Shown here: piece after piece, positions 26,701 to 37,499 of the stretch
Layout of the letters: each line of letters starts with the position of its first letter
Position numbering within the stretch: position 1 is the stretch's first letter
Assembly (NCBI GenBank): GCA_004431415.1
Contig: QPMI01000368.1
Span: 1 to 43,084, forward strand
Reading direction: 5' to 3'
DNA: 43,084 nucleotides
Source: Cyanophora paradoxa
Taxonomy: Eukaryota; Glaucocystophyceae; Cyanophorales; Cyanophoraceae
The notes under the pieces: model-generated
Told to the model about the DNA's origin: nothing
Databases searched by the model: none
What the model saw: only the letters and a program-made list of their open reading frames with translations
Made by a program: the position numbers and the translations under genes

Positions 26701-26787
26701 GAATTCGAACGTTGATTATAGCGGGTGCAAGAGCCTATCGATATCCTGCCCCAAGCCTTGAAGATGCATGCACACAAGGGTGCACGT
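23780..26787. repeat. Tandem array unit 2 (about 3.0 kb)
   Basis: Second copy; landmarks are TATATATA at 24837, the palindrome at 24959 and the short frame at 25310. Its middle matches unit 1 at sites where units 3 and 4 differ (for example CAGGAGATGC versus CAGAAGATGC). Its left end is instead almost identical to the left end of unit 4. The right end is shortened relative to units 1 and 3 around 26,395-26,515. Confidence 0.85.
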
Positions 26788-29700
26788 GATTGGATTCGAA
26801 TTCGATTCGGAGAGCACCATCGAGTACGTATACCAATAGTACTACTGCCAGGCTGAGCCGCCGCCGCCGCCTGCGCATGCAGCAGCATTGCAGCTCTACC
26901 GCCGCTGCCTTCGGCCCGCGCGGCCCCGGCGGCCGGTGCCGCCTCGTGCACGGCAGATGCAAGAGCGCCAGCTTCGCCCGCGACGCTCGCAGGGGCGAGG
27001 GCGCCCCGCGGTGGCGCCCGGCCGCTGGGCGGGAGCTGCTCGACTCGCGACGGACTGAGCTCATGCAGAGGACCGGAGCTGACGCGCCTCGGGCCTGCAC
27101 GCCGCCCCGGCGGGGCCCCGCGCTGTCGACCGCGACCGCGCGCCCCAGAGTCCAGGCCCTCCAGCTGCGCCGCGGCGGGGGCGGGGCAGCAGGGACGGCT
27201 GAGCAATTGGTCGCAGCGACGACGTCGGCGGCGAGAGGGGCGGCGCCACGGCGCGCACCCGCGGGTCGAGGCAAAGCGAGGCACGTGCCGCCATTCCGCG
27301 CCTCCGCCAGCAGCAGCCCTGTTGGGTCGGGCGTGCGCGGAGCCGAGACGAGCGAGCCCGCACCCCCGCCCGCCGCCGCGCCTCCAGCTCAGCTCAAGCG
27401 CTGCTCATCGAACCAGAACCGAATGCCCGCGGCGCCCCCGCGTCCCGCGTGCGGCGCTGCTAACGCAATCCTCGATCAGCGAGGCACACACGAAACATTG
27501 CCGCTGCGCGTCTTACCTCGCACGCCCGCAAGTTGAAGACGTCTGCGGTACTACGACGAACGCTCGATCATGCCAATCACTCCTTCCGCTGCAGCCGGGC
27601 CCGAACAGGATCTCGCCGCGCCGAACCCGCCGCGCACAGGCCGGCGCAGGCTCCGAAGCCCTCAGCCAGAAGAGCTCCACGATGTGCTGCCGATCAAAAG
27701 CTCCGCTCACGCGACGCGGTGCGCCTTGCTGAGCCCCGACATTCCGCCGCCCGGCAGCCTGGCAGCAGCAGCAGCTCGCTCCCGCTGCGCGACACGGGCG
27801 GCTCCTGCTGACTGTTCATAGCGCTAAGAGCCATCTTCTACGCCCTGTATATATACGTAACGTACGCGTTAACAGCGTTCCAGCGAGCCTTGCCCAGCAG
27901 CTCCCAGTATACCGCTACCCAGCAGCCCTTCGTTCGCACCCCGCCGAGCGCTCTCGTTCAAGAGTTGACCGGATTCCGGTCAACCTGAAGTGCGCGGGCT
28001 CTACGCCCTCGTACAAGCCCGGGGGGCGGCGGCAAAGCAGCCAGTCTCTCAGTACTCGAGCTTGTGCAGTTGTGTGCGCGTCCAGCGGCCGCGCAGCGCG
28101 CGATGCGCCGCGCAGCTGTTGGCTGGGTGGCGTGCTGCAGAAGATGCTGGGCGGCGCGACGGCCGCGAGCGAGCAGCGGAGAAGGCGCCGCGGGCTGTGG
28201 GTCAACGTCCTCGCAGCTGCTGCGCGCCAAGCCACGAACCGTCGGCAGGGCCGCGGCCGGCTCGCGGCACGCCTTGCGCATGCGTAGAGGACGGCTTAGG
28301 TGCGCGGAGGGCTTGGGCCATGCTTCCTTTCCCGGCCTCTGAGGTTCTCGCGTCGAACGCAGCGAGGGCCGCTTCTACGGAGGAGCGCTCTGCCGGCAAG
28401 CAAGATCTTCTCGTCTGAGAGCTCGAGGCGCTCGCGTGGTTGGGCGTCTGCTGCTGTGACGCGCTGCGGGCTCCTCGTGCGGCGCCAGCTGGCGCGTGCG
28501 GGCCAGCTAGCTGAGGAGTGCACGCGCGGCCGGCTGCGTGAACGGGTCCCGCCTCGGTGCGCCCGCCCTGAGCGGGGCGGGCGGCGCGGCGGCCTCGGGT
28601 CCAGTTCCGCGGCTGACCGCGCGCCCGCCCCGCCGCAGGCTTCGTCGCCCCCGGCGTGGCCCGCGGTCCCCGGGCCCCTCGGAGGCCAAGGGGCGGAGGG
28701 CGGCTTGTTCGACCCGCCCGCCGCCCGCTGAACCAGCCGCCCGCCGCCCGCTGCGGGCTCTGCAGACCTCGCGTGCAGGGCGGCGGTGGCTGGTGCGGGC
28801 GGGGGACGCGTCGGACGAAGCTGCGTCGCAGCCCGGGGCGGGCCCCCACGAGGCCGGGCCCCTGCGCAGCGAGGCGGCGCCGGGGCGCGCGGCGGGCGCG
28901 GCGGGCGCGGCGGCCCCGCCCTGCCCCTCGGGATCCCCCTCGAGACCCTCCCTCGCCCGTCGAAGGCGGGGCGGGGCGGCTGGGGAAGGCGGGGAGCGGC
29001 CAGCTGCGGCGGCGGGCGGCGGCTTACCCGCTTTGCCCCCGCCGCTGATGGTACCCTCGCAGACTCTGTATGTCGGGGCCGGACTCGAACGGGCGCTCCG
29101 CTCCAGCAGCCGCCGCGTCAACGGTGCGACCCTCTCCCGGGCGCGTACCCCTCCGGGGCGCAGCTGTACCCCCTGCCCTACCCTCTCGTCTCCCCAGGCG
29201 CACGACCAGCCGACCGTCGGACATCGACGGGCAGCGGCGGGCGCCGCGGCGCATGGCGCGCCTGCGGGGCCCGGCCTCTGGGTCCGAAGCTTCCTCCCCC
29301 GGCCCGTGCCGCCCCGCTTCGGGGCGCCCGCCCGCGGCTCCCCGCCTGCCACGCCCCCTCCTTCCTCGAGATCCGCCTCCTCACCAACCTCCCCCGCGCG
29401 GCCCCCCGCGCCCGCCGGCCCTGCCTCACGCCACTGGGCGCCCTCCGCCTGGCGGCGGCCTTCCGCGGGCGGGCCCTCCGCGGGCGGCCCCACGCCGCCC
29501 TCTGGATCTGCGTCGGCGTCACCTACGGGCTGGGGCCGCCGCCGGGGCCGCCGCCTGCCGCAGTTCTTAGCCTCCCCTGCTCCGTTGCGGCAAGGCGCCG
29601 GCGCCGGCCCCGCATCATTACTAGCATCGCTAGTTCCACCGCCATCGCGCAGCGCGGAGCAACAGATGATCAGCAGAGGCCCCCTTGGACGCTCAGATCC

Positions 29701-29898
29701 GGACTCATGAGTCATGATCAGAGGTGGCGCAAGCCGGCATCGAGACTCTAGAGTGTCTAAGACTCTCAGAGTCTAACAGCTATATGATATAGCTAGCGCT
29801 GTGGCTTGAATTGAATTCGAACGTTAATTATAACGGGTGTAAGAGCCGGCGCCAATCGATATCCTGCCCCAAGCCTTGAAGCTGCATGCACACAAGGG
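26788..29898. repeat. Tandem array unit 3 (about 3.1 kb)
   Basis: Third copy; landmarks are TATATATA at 27848, the palindrome at 27964 and the short frame at 28321. It carries a 35-bp segment at about 29,053-29,087 (CCCTCGCAGACTCTGTATG...) that units 1, 2 and 4 lack. With that segment a 390-codon frame stays open through 29710; without it the frame is broken. Unit 3 may therefore keep the older state. Confidence 0.85.
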
Positions 29899-32460
29899 TG
29901 ATTGGATTCGAATTCGATTCCGAGAGCCCTATCGAGTACCAACTTGGCAATAGTACTACTGCCAGCTGCAGGCTGAGCCGCCGCCGCCGCCTGCGCATGC
30001 AGCTCTACCGCCGCTGCCCTCGGCCCGCGCGGCCCCAGCAGCCGGTGCCGCCTCGTGCAAGGCAGCTGCAAGAGCGCAGCTTCGCCCGCGGCGCTCGCAA
30101 GGGCGAGGGCGCCCCGCGGGGGCGCCCGGCCGCTGGGCGGGAGCTGCTCGACTCGCGACGGACTGAGCTCATGCAGAGGACCGGAGCTGACGCGCCTCGG
30201 GCCTGCACGCCGCCCCGGCGGGGCCCCGCGCTGTCGACCGCGACCGCGCGCCCCAGAGTCCAGGCCCTCCAGCTGCGCCGCGGCGGGGGCGGGGCAGCAG
30301 GGACGGCTGAGCAATTGGTCGCAGCGACGACGTCGGCGGCGAGAGGGGCGGCGCCACGGCGCGCACCCGCAGACTGAGATGAAGCGAGGCACGTGCCGCC
30401 ATTCCGCGCCTCCGCCAGCAGCAGCCGTGTTGGGTCGGGCGTGCGCGGAGCCGAGACGAGCGAGCCCGCACCCCCGCCCGCCGCCGCGCCTCCAGCTCAG
30501 CTCAAGCGCTGCTCATCGAACCAGAACCGAATGCCCGCGGCGCCCCCGCGTCCCGCGTGCGGCGCTGCTAACGCAATCCTCGATCAGCGAGGCACACACG
30601 AAACATTGCCGCTGCGCGTCTTACCTCGCACGCCCGCAAGTTGAAGACGTCTGCTGTACTATGACGAACGCTCGATCATGCCACTCACTGGTTCCGCTGC
30701 AGCCGGGCCCCGAACAGGATCGCGCCGCGCCGAACCCGCCGCGCATAGGCCGGCGCAGGCTGCGAAGCCCGCAGCCAGAAGAGCTCCACGATGTGCTGCC
30801 GATCAAAAGCTCCGCTCACGCGACGCGGTGCGCCTTGCTCAGCCCCGACAATCCGCCACCCGGCAGCGGCAGTCCCGCTGCGCGACACGGGCGGCTCCTG
30901 CTGACTGTTCATACCGCTAAGAGCCATCTTCTACGCCCTGAAACGTTTAACAGCGTTCCAGCGAGCCTTTCCCAGCAGCTCCCAGTATACCGCTACCCAG
31001 CAGCCCTTCGTTCGCACCCCGCCGAGCGCTCTCGTTCAAGAGTTGACCGGATTCCGGTCAACCTGAAATGCGCGGGCTCTACGCCCTCGTACAAGCCCGG
31101 GGGGCGGCGGCAAAGCAGCCAGTCTCTCAGTACTCGAGCTTGTGCAGCTGTGTGCGCGTCCAGCGGCCGCGCAGCGCGCGATGCGCCGCGCTGCTGTTGG
31201 CTGGGTGGCGTGCTGCAGAAGATGCTGGGCGGCGCGACGGCCGCGAGCGAGCAGCGGAGAAGGCGCCGCGGGCTGTGGGTCAACGTCCTCGCAGCTGCCG
31301 CGCGCCAAGCCACGAACCGTCGGCAGGGCCGCGGCCGGCTCGCGGCACGCCTTGCGTAGAGGACGGCTCAGGTGCGCGGAGGGCTTGGGCCATGCTTCCT
31401 TTCCCGGCCTCTGAGGTTCTCGCGTCGAACGCAGCGAGGGCCGCTTCTACGGAGGAGCGCTCTGCCGGCAAGCAAGATCTTCTCGTCTGAGAGCTCGAGG
31501 CGCTCGCGTGGTTGGGCGTCTGCTGCTGTGACGCGCTGCGGGCTCCTCGTGCGGCGCCAGCTGGCGCGTGCGGGCCAGCTAGCTGAGGAGTGCGCGCGCG
31601 GCCGGCTGCGTGAACGGGTCCCGCCTCGGTGCGCCCGCCCTGAGCGGGGCGGGCGGCGCGGCGGCCTCGGGTCCAGTTCCGCGGCTGACCGCGCGCCCGC
31701 CCCGCCGCAGGCTTCGTCGCCCCCGGCGTGGCCCGCGGTCCCCGGGCCCTCGGAGGCCAAGGGGCGGAGGGCGGCTTGTTCGACCCGCCCGCCGCCCGCT
31801 GAACCAGCCGCCCGCCGCCCGCTGCGGGCTCTGCAGACCTCGCGTGCAGGGCGGCGGTGGATGGTGCGGGCGGGGGACGCGTCGGACGAAGCTGCGTCGC
31901 AGCCCGGGGCGGGCCCCCCACGAGGCCGGGCCCCTGCGCAGCGAGGCGGCGCCGGGGCGCGCGGCGGGCGCGGCGGGCGCGGCGGGCGCGGCGGCCCCGC
32001 CCCGCCCCTCGGGATCCCCCTCGAGACCCGCCCGCGCCCCTCGCCCACGGGGCGTCCGACGGTCCCGGCTGGAGAAGGCGCGGAGCGGCCGGCGGCGGCG
32101 GCGGGCGGCGGCTTACCCGCTTTGCCCCCGCCGCTGATGGTAACGGGCGCTCCGCTCCAGCAGCCGCCGCGTCAACGGTGCGACCCTCTCCCGGGCGCGT
32201 ACCCCTCCGGGGCGCAGCTGTACCCCCTGCCTTACCCTCTCGTCTATCCAGGCGCACGACCAGCCGACCGTCGGACATCGACGGGCAGCGGCAGGCGCCT
32301 CTGAGTCCGAAGCGAGTCTGAAGCTCCCTCCCCCGGCCCTTGCCGCCTCGCTTCGGGGCGCCCGCCCGCGGCTCCCCGCCTGCCACGCCACCTTCGCCAA
32401 CCTCCCCCGCCGGCCCCCCGCGCCCGCCGGCCCCGCCTCACGCCACTGGGCGGTGGGAGA
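29899..32460. repeat. Tandem array unit 4, truncated at its right end
   Basis: Fourth copy; the palindrome is at 31042 and the short frame at 31393. The TATATATA/ACGTACGCGTTAAC block is deleted (near 30,940). Homology to the other units ends at about 32,450, and the last few hundred bases of the unit are missing. The left 400 bp are nearly identical to unit 2. Confidence 0.85.
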
Positions 32461-33300
32461 AGCCCATGACGCTGGCGACGGCTGCGGCGGCGGCGGCGCT
32501 GGCGACGGCCACGTGCTACGTATACTCTTCTTGTATATACACGGCGGGGCCGTTCCCGTGCAAGGCCTTCGCTACCGCCCACGCCCTCCAGCAGGCGGGG
32601 GGAGAGGGGGGGGGAGGGGGGGGGGGAGGGGGGGGGCAGATCTAGAGGCCTTTCACTTTCAATCTCTCAGTCAATTGAAATCAGCTACAGACCAGACATA
32701 GCGTTGGCTACTGATAGATAACTATAGCTATAGCTAGCGCTATAGCTAGCTACAGACCTATTTCAGACCTACTTCAGCGGACAGAAGGTCCATTGTGCGG
32801 CCTGCTTGGGCCGGCGCCGGCGCCTGTTCAACGGTTGAGCGTCCCCGGGGCGACGCGGAGGGCGTGGTCGGCACCCTCCGAGGCGGCGCGCGGCGCGGCG
32901 CGGCGCGGTGCATGCGGGGCGCCTGCGGGGCGGGGCGGGGCGGGGGACGGGCCTTGAGGACAGCGAGCTCCAGGCACGTCAGCGAGCGGCAGACTGTGCG
33001 GCTGAGGCGCAGCGACGATTTCAGGCTGGCCATGGGGCGCGGCCGCGCTGGCCCATCGCGATCGGCCCGGGTACGCTGCGATCGCGATCGCGACAGCAAT
33101 TAGAAATCGGAACAGGTAGCCTGGTATATACGAAGGCGGTTAGAAGCCAGCTGATATTCTTAGCTACAGCTGATTAGCTGGCCGCGAGCATGCGCATGCA
33201 GGGACCGATGGACCGACGCGAGGTTCGTCGCAGCGGACGTTGCTGTCGCCATCGCGCGTCTCCAGCTGCATCCGATCATGGACAGCGACATTGGGCATGG
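32461..33300. other. Unique DNA right of the array, with one weak minus-strand frame
   Basis: Past the array there is a plus-strand stretch reading MTLATAAAAAALATATCYVY near 32466-32525 that could be a signal-like N-terminus, a G-run tract (32,590-32,640) and a CTAG/TATAGC palindromic tract (32,715-32,760). On the minus strand an ATG at 33033 opens a 91-residue frame, ending at 32758, that begins MASLKSSLRLSRTVCRS. This basic, Ser-rich start could be an organelle-targeting peptide, or the frame may be chance in GC-rich DNA. Confidence 0.25.
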
Positions 33301-34294
33301 GGATGATGCAGCAAACCGTAGCTATAGTCCGCGACGTCAGTAGCCGGAGTCAGCAGCAAACCGTGGTCCGCGACTGCTCCATTCTGGAGCATCATTGCAG
33401 AGCGGCATAATTGCAGCCGTGTCCTGGTGGCGGCGGGCAGCAGCCGTAGTCTTTGCGAAGTCCCTTCCGGGCCGCGCGCCCGGCAGTAGCAGGGCTGCAA
33501 CGGGCAGCTCGCAGGCTGCGGCGGCAGCAGAGGGCAGCACCAAGGCGGCATGAAGGCGGCTTCAAGGTGGCATCGAAGGTGGTTCAAGGTGCCACCCAAG
33601 GGGTACAAGGTGAAGGAGAGAACGCGCACCGGCTCTGCGCCGGGCAGCGCGGCTGGAGATCCCGCTTGTCTGTAGGAAACCAGACGAAACCAGGTGCTCC
33701 GCACCCGCCTTATTCGATCCACGGATCCCGTTTTCTCCACCGAGCGCTTTCGCGCTTCCCCGCAAGCTAGATACAGAGGTCGCAAGCTTCCCATCTAGTC
33801 CAAGCTCGCCTGCGACGCTGTTTTACACCGAGCTCAACTGCGTCGCCCGCGCGACCGGGCTGGCGCTGGGATTAGATCTCCGACACAAGAAGTTGGCTCT
33901 CTTCACAGAAGCCGTTGAACGCTGACGAGACGCTCTTCTGGCAGATTTTCAGCCACTCTTCTAACAGCGTACGCTCCTTTGCGTCCGGCGGACCGAATCA
34001 GGTTCGGTGGTCCTTCTTCCTGGGGAACACGATCGTCGCCTGCTCCTGTCGCGGATATAGTACGATCTCATGCTTCGGGATATGTATTAGAGAGACCCAA
34101 AGCTCTCCCGTGCTGCATTGCGCACCGCGTTGACGTCCGCTCGGGTTGTTCGCGTTCCTTCCGATTCCTTTCGTACAGCGGTCCGCGACAAGCGTCTAGT
34201 CTCCATTCGGATTTCCGGTGAGATCAAATCGCCCGAACGTCCCCCGCCTCGAAACTGATCCAGATTCAGTCTTGCAGTCCAGCTCCGCTGCAAG
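33301..34294. other. Intergenic region before the 34.3-kb gene; no confident gene
   Basis: A 172-residue minus-strand ATG frame (33276-33794) has no motif I recognise and unremarkable composition. From 33,780 to 34,290 GC drops and stops appear in all frames. This interval probably holds the promoter and 5' UTR of the following gene. Confidence 0.3.
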
Positions 34295-35595
34295 ATGGCA
34301 AACGAGCGTTCCAGCAATCTTGTTCCGGCGGCGGCGGCGGCGGCGGAGGCGGCGGCGGCACCGAACCCCGCGGCGGACAGTGTGCGCGGCGCCGCCGTGA
34401 TTGGAAGGCCACGCCACCCCTCTGACACGGGCGCCAGGCGCGATCCACGAGGAGCATGCGCAGTAAGCGCCGACCCGATGCTGAGCCTGTGCCCCCGCCT
34501 GCACGCGTGCAGCGCAGCCGCGTGCGCCCCACGCCCCCGCCCCGCTCGAAGAACTCGGGGCCGCCTCTGAGCTTTGCCGTCTGCAGAAGGCTGCAGCGCC
34601 CGAGATCAGTGCTCCGGCTCCCGCCGCCGGCATGAAGCCGAAGTCGTGCAAGACCTTCGTGCGCCTGTACAGCGTCGGCACCCTCCAAGCCGCAGCCACG
34701 AGCCTGAAGAAGGCATCCGCGCCGGCGCTCCGAGCGCTGCCCCAGCCGTCAGGCGAGCAGTCAGCGGAGCTGGCGGAGGAGGTGGCGAAGATCCTGAAGC
34801 TTGCGCGCGAGGTGGGCCTGGAGGACTTGCCAGAGGAGCTCGACGCGGCGGGCGCGGTGACTGTGCTCGAGCGGCTCATCGACTACAGCTGCCGCGAAGC
34901 CCGCCCGCGCTGGGCCGACGTGCTGGACGCGTACACGAGCTTCATCAAGCTTAAGGCCATCCCGGGGGCGGAGCCCGAGCCCAGCGTCGAGGCAGTCGGC
35001 GTCAGCGTGCAGCTGCGCAAGCTCGTCATGCTCTCGAGCTTCGTCGCCGACGCTTTCGTGAAGCTCTGCGCGGCAAAGCGGTGGGACCCGCGCGTGCCGC
35101 TCCCCCAGGAGGGCCCGCTGGTCCAGGCTTGGACCAAGGTGCTTGCGGGCATCAAGCCGTTCTGCTTCAAGATCATGAACGAGTTGGGCCTCGGCAAGAA
35201 GGTCAACGAGGTCCGTGCTCGTCGCCTCGCTTGGGGGCGAACGCGAGTCGCCTGACGACTCGCCCCCTCAGGAGACGCTGGCTAAACGAATTCCGCAGCT
35301 GCGGAGCGTGGGCCTCCTCGTGAAGGGGATGCCGCACCTCGCCCGCGCCAGCGCCGACGCGGACCCGAAGCTCGAGGCGCTCGACATGCTGTCGGCCCTG
35401 GAGGACCTCTTCGAGCACTCGCTCGACGACGCGGCCTTCGACAAGGCCAGCGCCGACGCCAAGGCTTGGGCCGGGAAGCTCAAGAAAGCCCTCCCCGACG
35501 ACCTCTTCTACAAGATCCCTGCCGCAGCGCCCGCCGCGGGCGCCCAGGGGGCCGCTGCAGCGGCCGAGCGCGAGGCCCCCGCGGCGAACAACTGA
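34295..35595 (+). CDS. Three-exon helical protein, paralogue of the 19.2-20.1 kb domain
   Basis: Exons 34295-34381, 34587-35210 and 35272-35595 join in phase 0 and give 344 residues from the ATG at 34295. Donors are GTGCGC and GTCCGT; acceptors are CTGCAG and CCTCAG. The N-terminus is Ala-rich (about 45 residues). The rest is predicted mainly alpha-helical, with segments EVAKILKLAREVGLEDLPEE, RWADVLDAYTSFIKL and MLSALEDLFEHSLDDAAFD. All align in order with the C-terminal domain of the gene at 17884-20149. Conserved landmarks are a Trp in the second segment (RWADVL / HWTAAL), an LRKLVMLSS / LRRLYVAAL segment and the H-S-L near the end. No membrane helix is seen, so unlike its paralogue this copy is probably soluble. 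I do not recognise the family. Confidence 0.7.
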
Positions 35596-36173
35596 GCCCT
35601 TGCCTCAACCGCCACATCCAGCCCCCTCTCAGCTTTCATCGGTTGTCGTTTGTAGGGCTTCGCCCTTTCAGAATCTTCCCCTCCTTTTTGCCAAAATTCG
35701 TGCAGCGCGAGCACTAGCTCGGCGTCTGGAAGGGCGGGGCAGGGCGGGGCAAGATGAAGCTATAGATGTTCGGAGGCTGCGGGGAAGGGCCCTAGGGGGC
35801 TTGCCACGGGGTGGACGGGCCCTTGGCCGGGCCAGCAGGTTGGCCGGATCCGGCGGCGGCGAGCTCGGGGCCCCTGAGCCGGCGGCGCGTCGTGGACTCC
35901 AGGGAGAGAGCGGCGCGGCGGCGGCGGGGACCTGCCGCAGCTGCGACGAGGCGCGAGGAGCGGCTGCGCTCTCTTCTATCGTGCGGGGCGCTGCGGACGG
36001 GCGCGAGGAACTGGAGTGCGGGCATCAAGACGCCGGCAGCCCGCATCTCCAACCTCCGAGGCTTGGGCGCCGTCCCCGCCTCCTCCTCCGCGGTTCCAGG
36101 CGGCTGCGGGCGTCCGAGGCCTCGGAGGGTTTTCTCGACACGGGGCCAGCCCCGGAAGCGCCTGGGTACCTGA
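35596..36173. other. Downstream region, no confident gene
   Basis: This follows the TGA at 35593-35595. A pyrimidine-rich stretch (35,600-35,700) may be the 3' UTR. The rest is GC-rich with open frames on both strands but no splice pattern or motif I can defend. Confidence 0.3.
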
Positions 36174-36500
36174 TTAGAGGGTCGGTTTCGATTCTAGCTC
36201 CGCGGGCTTGCGAATACGACCAGCGAGATGCGCACCATTGGATTCGCCGTGCTCGAGAGGGGCAGGCAAAAGTTCAACGGGGTTCTGGGGCGAAGGTCGA
36301 CTCCGGAGGGGTAGGTGGGGTACAGGTACTTTGGACGAACCTCCTCGGCGTGCCGCACATCGTTCGATCGGGAATGACAAGGAGACTGCAGCGTTGCCAT
36401 CGCCGGGGTTCGGCGGCGCTGGGGTGGAGGGGTACACCGAAAAAACTGGTTGCGGGGGCGTGAGAGGGGCGGGGAGCGCCTCGAAGTTCGAGACGCGGCT
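36174..36500 (-). CDS. Possible last three exons of an unrecognised minus-strand gene
   Basis: Candidate exons are 36438-36500 (SRVSNFEALPAPLTPPQPVF), 36330-36385 (SPCHSRSNDVRHAEEVRPK) and a terminal exon from 36284. The terminal exon ends at 36194 in one phase or at 36174 in another (NPVELLPAPLEHGESNG...). The introns have the local style: GTGTACCCC and GTACCTGTACCCC starts, C-rich bodies and CAG ends. Two phase solutions exist and I cannot choose between them. No family is recognised, and upstream exons were not found. Confidence 0.3.
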   Translation of the reverse strand, partial: SRVSNFEALPAPLTPPQPVFSVYPSTPAPPNPGDGNAAVSLSFPIERCAARRGGSSKVPVPHLPLRSRPSPQNPVELLPAPLEHGESNGAHLAGRIRKPAELESKPTL

Positions 36501-37499
36501 CTACAGCGCACCAGAACACTGGACCGCACCAGAAGGGGGCCGTGGCTCAGCGCGAGGCTCGGCGGCCGCGAGGCGCGTACCGGCACAGCGGCTCGCAAGA
36601 GAGAGCGAGACTTGGCGGTGGCGGCGGCGCCGGCGCGCGAGACGGCCCGTTGCTAGCTGGATCGCATGCGGTAGCTCGGCGAAGCAGAGCGTGTACGATT
36701 GGCGCCGCGGATGGCTCCCCGCTGTCCGCCTGCGAACCCCGCTCTCTCCTCGTGGGGGGCACAGCGGAGGGGCTGCTCACGCGCAAGAGACGAGATCGGG
36801 GCCTGCGAGCCTGCGTGGCCTGCGGGCCGCGTTTCAGCAGCTCCGAGGCGCCCCGCCCGCGCTGCGCGAGAGTCAGTGCTCCGCAGCGGGCGGGGACTAC
36901 GCACGACTGCGCACGTTGCTTCTGATGCCTGCAGAGTGGACGCGGAGCCTTGAGAGCTCCACGTGTGCAGCTAGCCGCCGGCGTCACGGCGCGATGCGGC
37001 CAGGAGAACCACTGCGCGGACGGCGCCTGCACGCGGGTAGCGCGCTGAGCACTCCGTAGACGGTCTCATCGCTTGCTGCTGGCCTTGTCTCTCACGCAGC
37101 TAATGGGAAGCTGGAAAACTTGTTCCCCCCGGGGTCTGGGGCTTCATCGGGGTACAACGTCCAAGCTTCGGCAGAAAGAAGAGGACCAGCAGGGCCTAAA
37201 GCTGCTGGAACGGGCGCTATATATTGAAGTGCTAAACAAAGCCTCCGCAGCAGCTCGCCGAGTCCGCAGCCCAGCGCCGGAAGGCAAGCGCAGCTCCACA
37301 GAAGAAGAGGCTGGGAGCGCACTCTGAGCTCCCCTTGCTATACAGCAGCAACATTCTGATCAGCTGGCGCCCTGTAAAGCCCGCCCGAGCTCGGAGCCCG
37401 GCCAGCGGGACTCAGGAGCTCGCCAGGAGGCACTTTGGGCTCTTTCACAGTAAGGAAGACCACTCTCTGACGGAAAAGCCTTAGCTAAGGCCAGGCGAC
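36501..37499. other. Region before the 37.5-kb gene; no confident gene
   Basis: Frames are open on both strands because of composition. A plus-strand piece ending at 37327 (KASAAARRVRSPAPEG...) and a minus-strand piece near 37092-37170 look mildly coding, but neither can be placed in a model. From 37,330 to 37,499 the sequence is less GC-rich and may be the promoter and 5' UTR of the following gene. Confidence 0.3.

Noticed and set aside
20815-32386. Dozens of 100-400-codon frames on both strands of the tandem array
   Set aside because: GC-rich DNA has few stops. Frames are broken between near-identical units by indels not divisible by three, many begin only at GTG, and none shows a recognisable domain.
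33276-33794. 172-codon minus-strand ATG frame
   Set aside because: No motif, no splice pattern and ordinary composition; not enough to call a gene.
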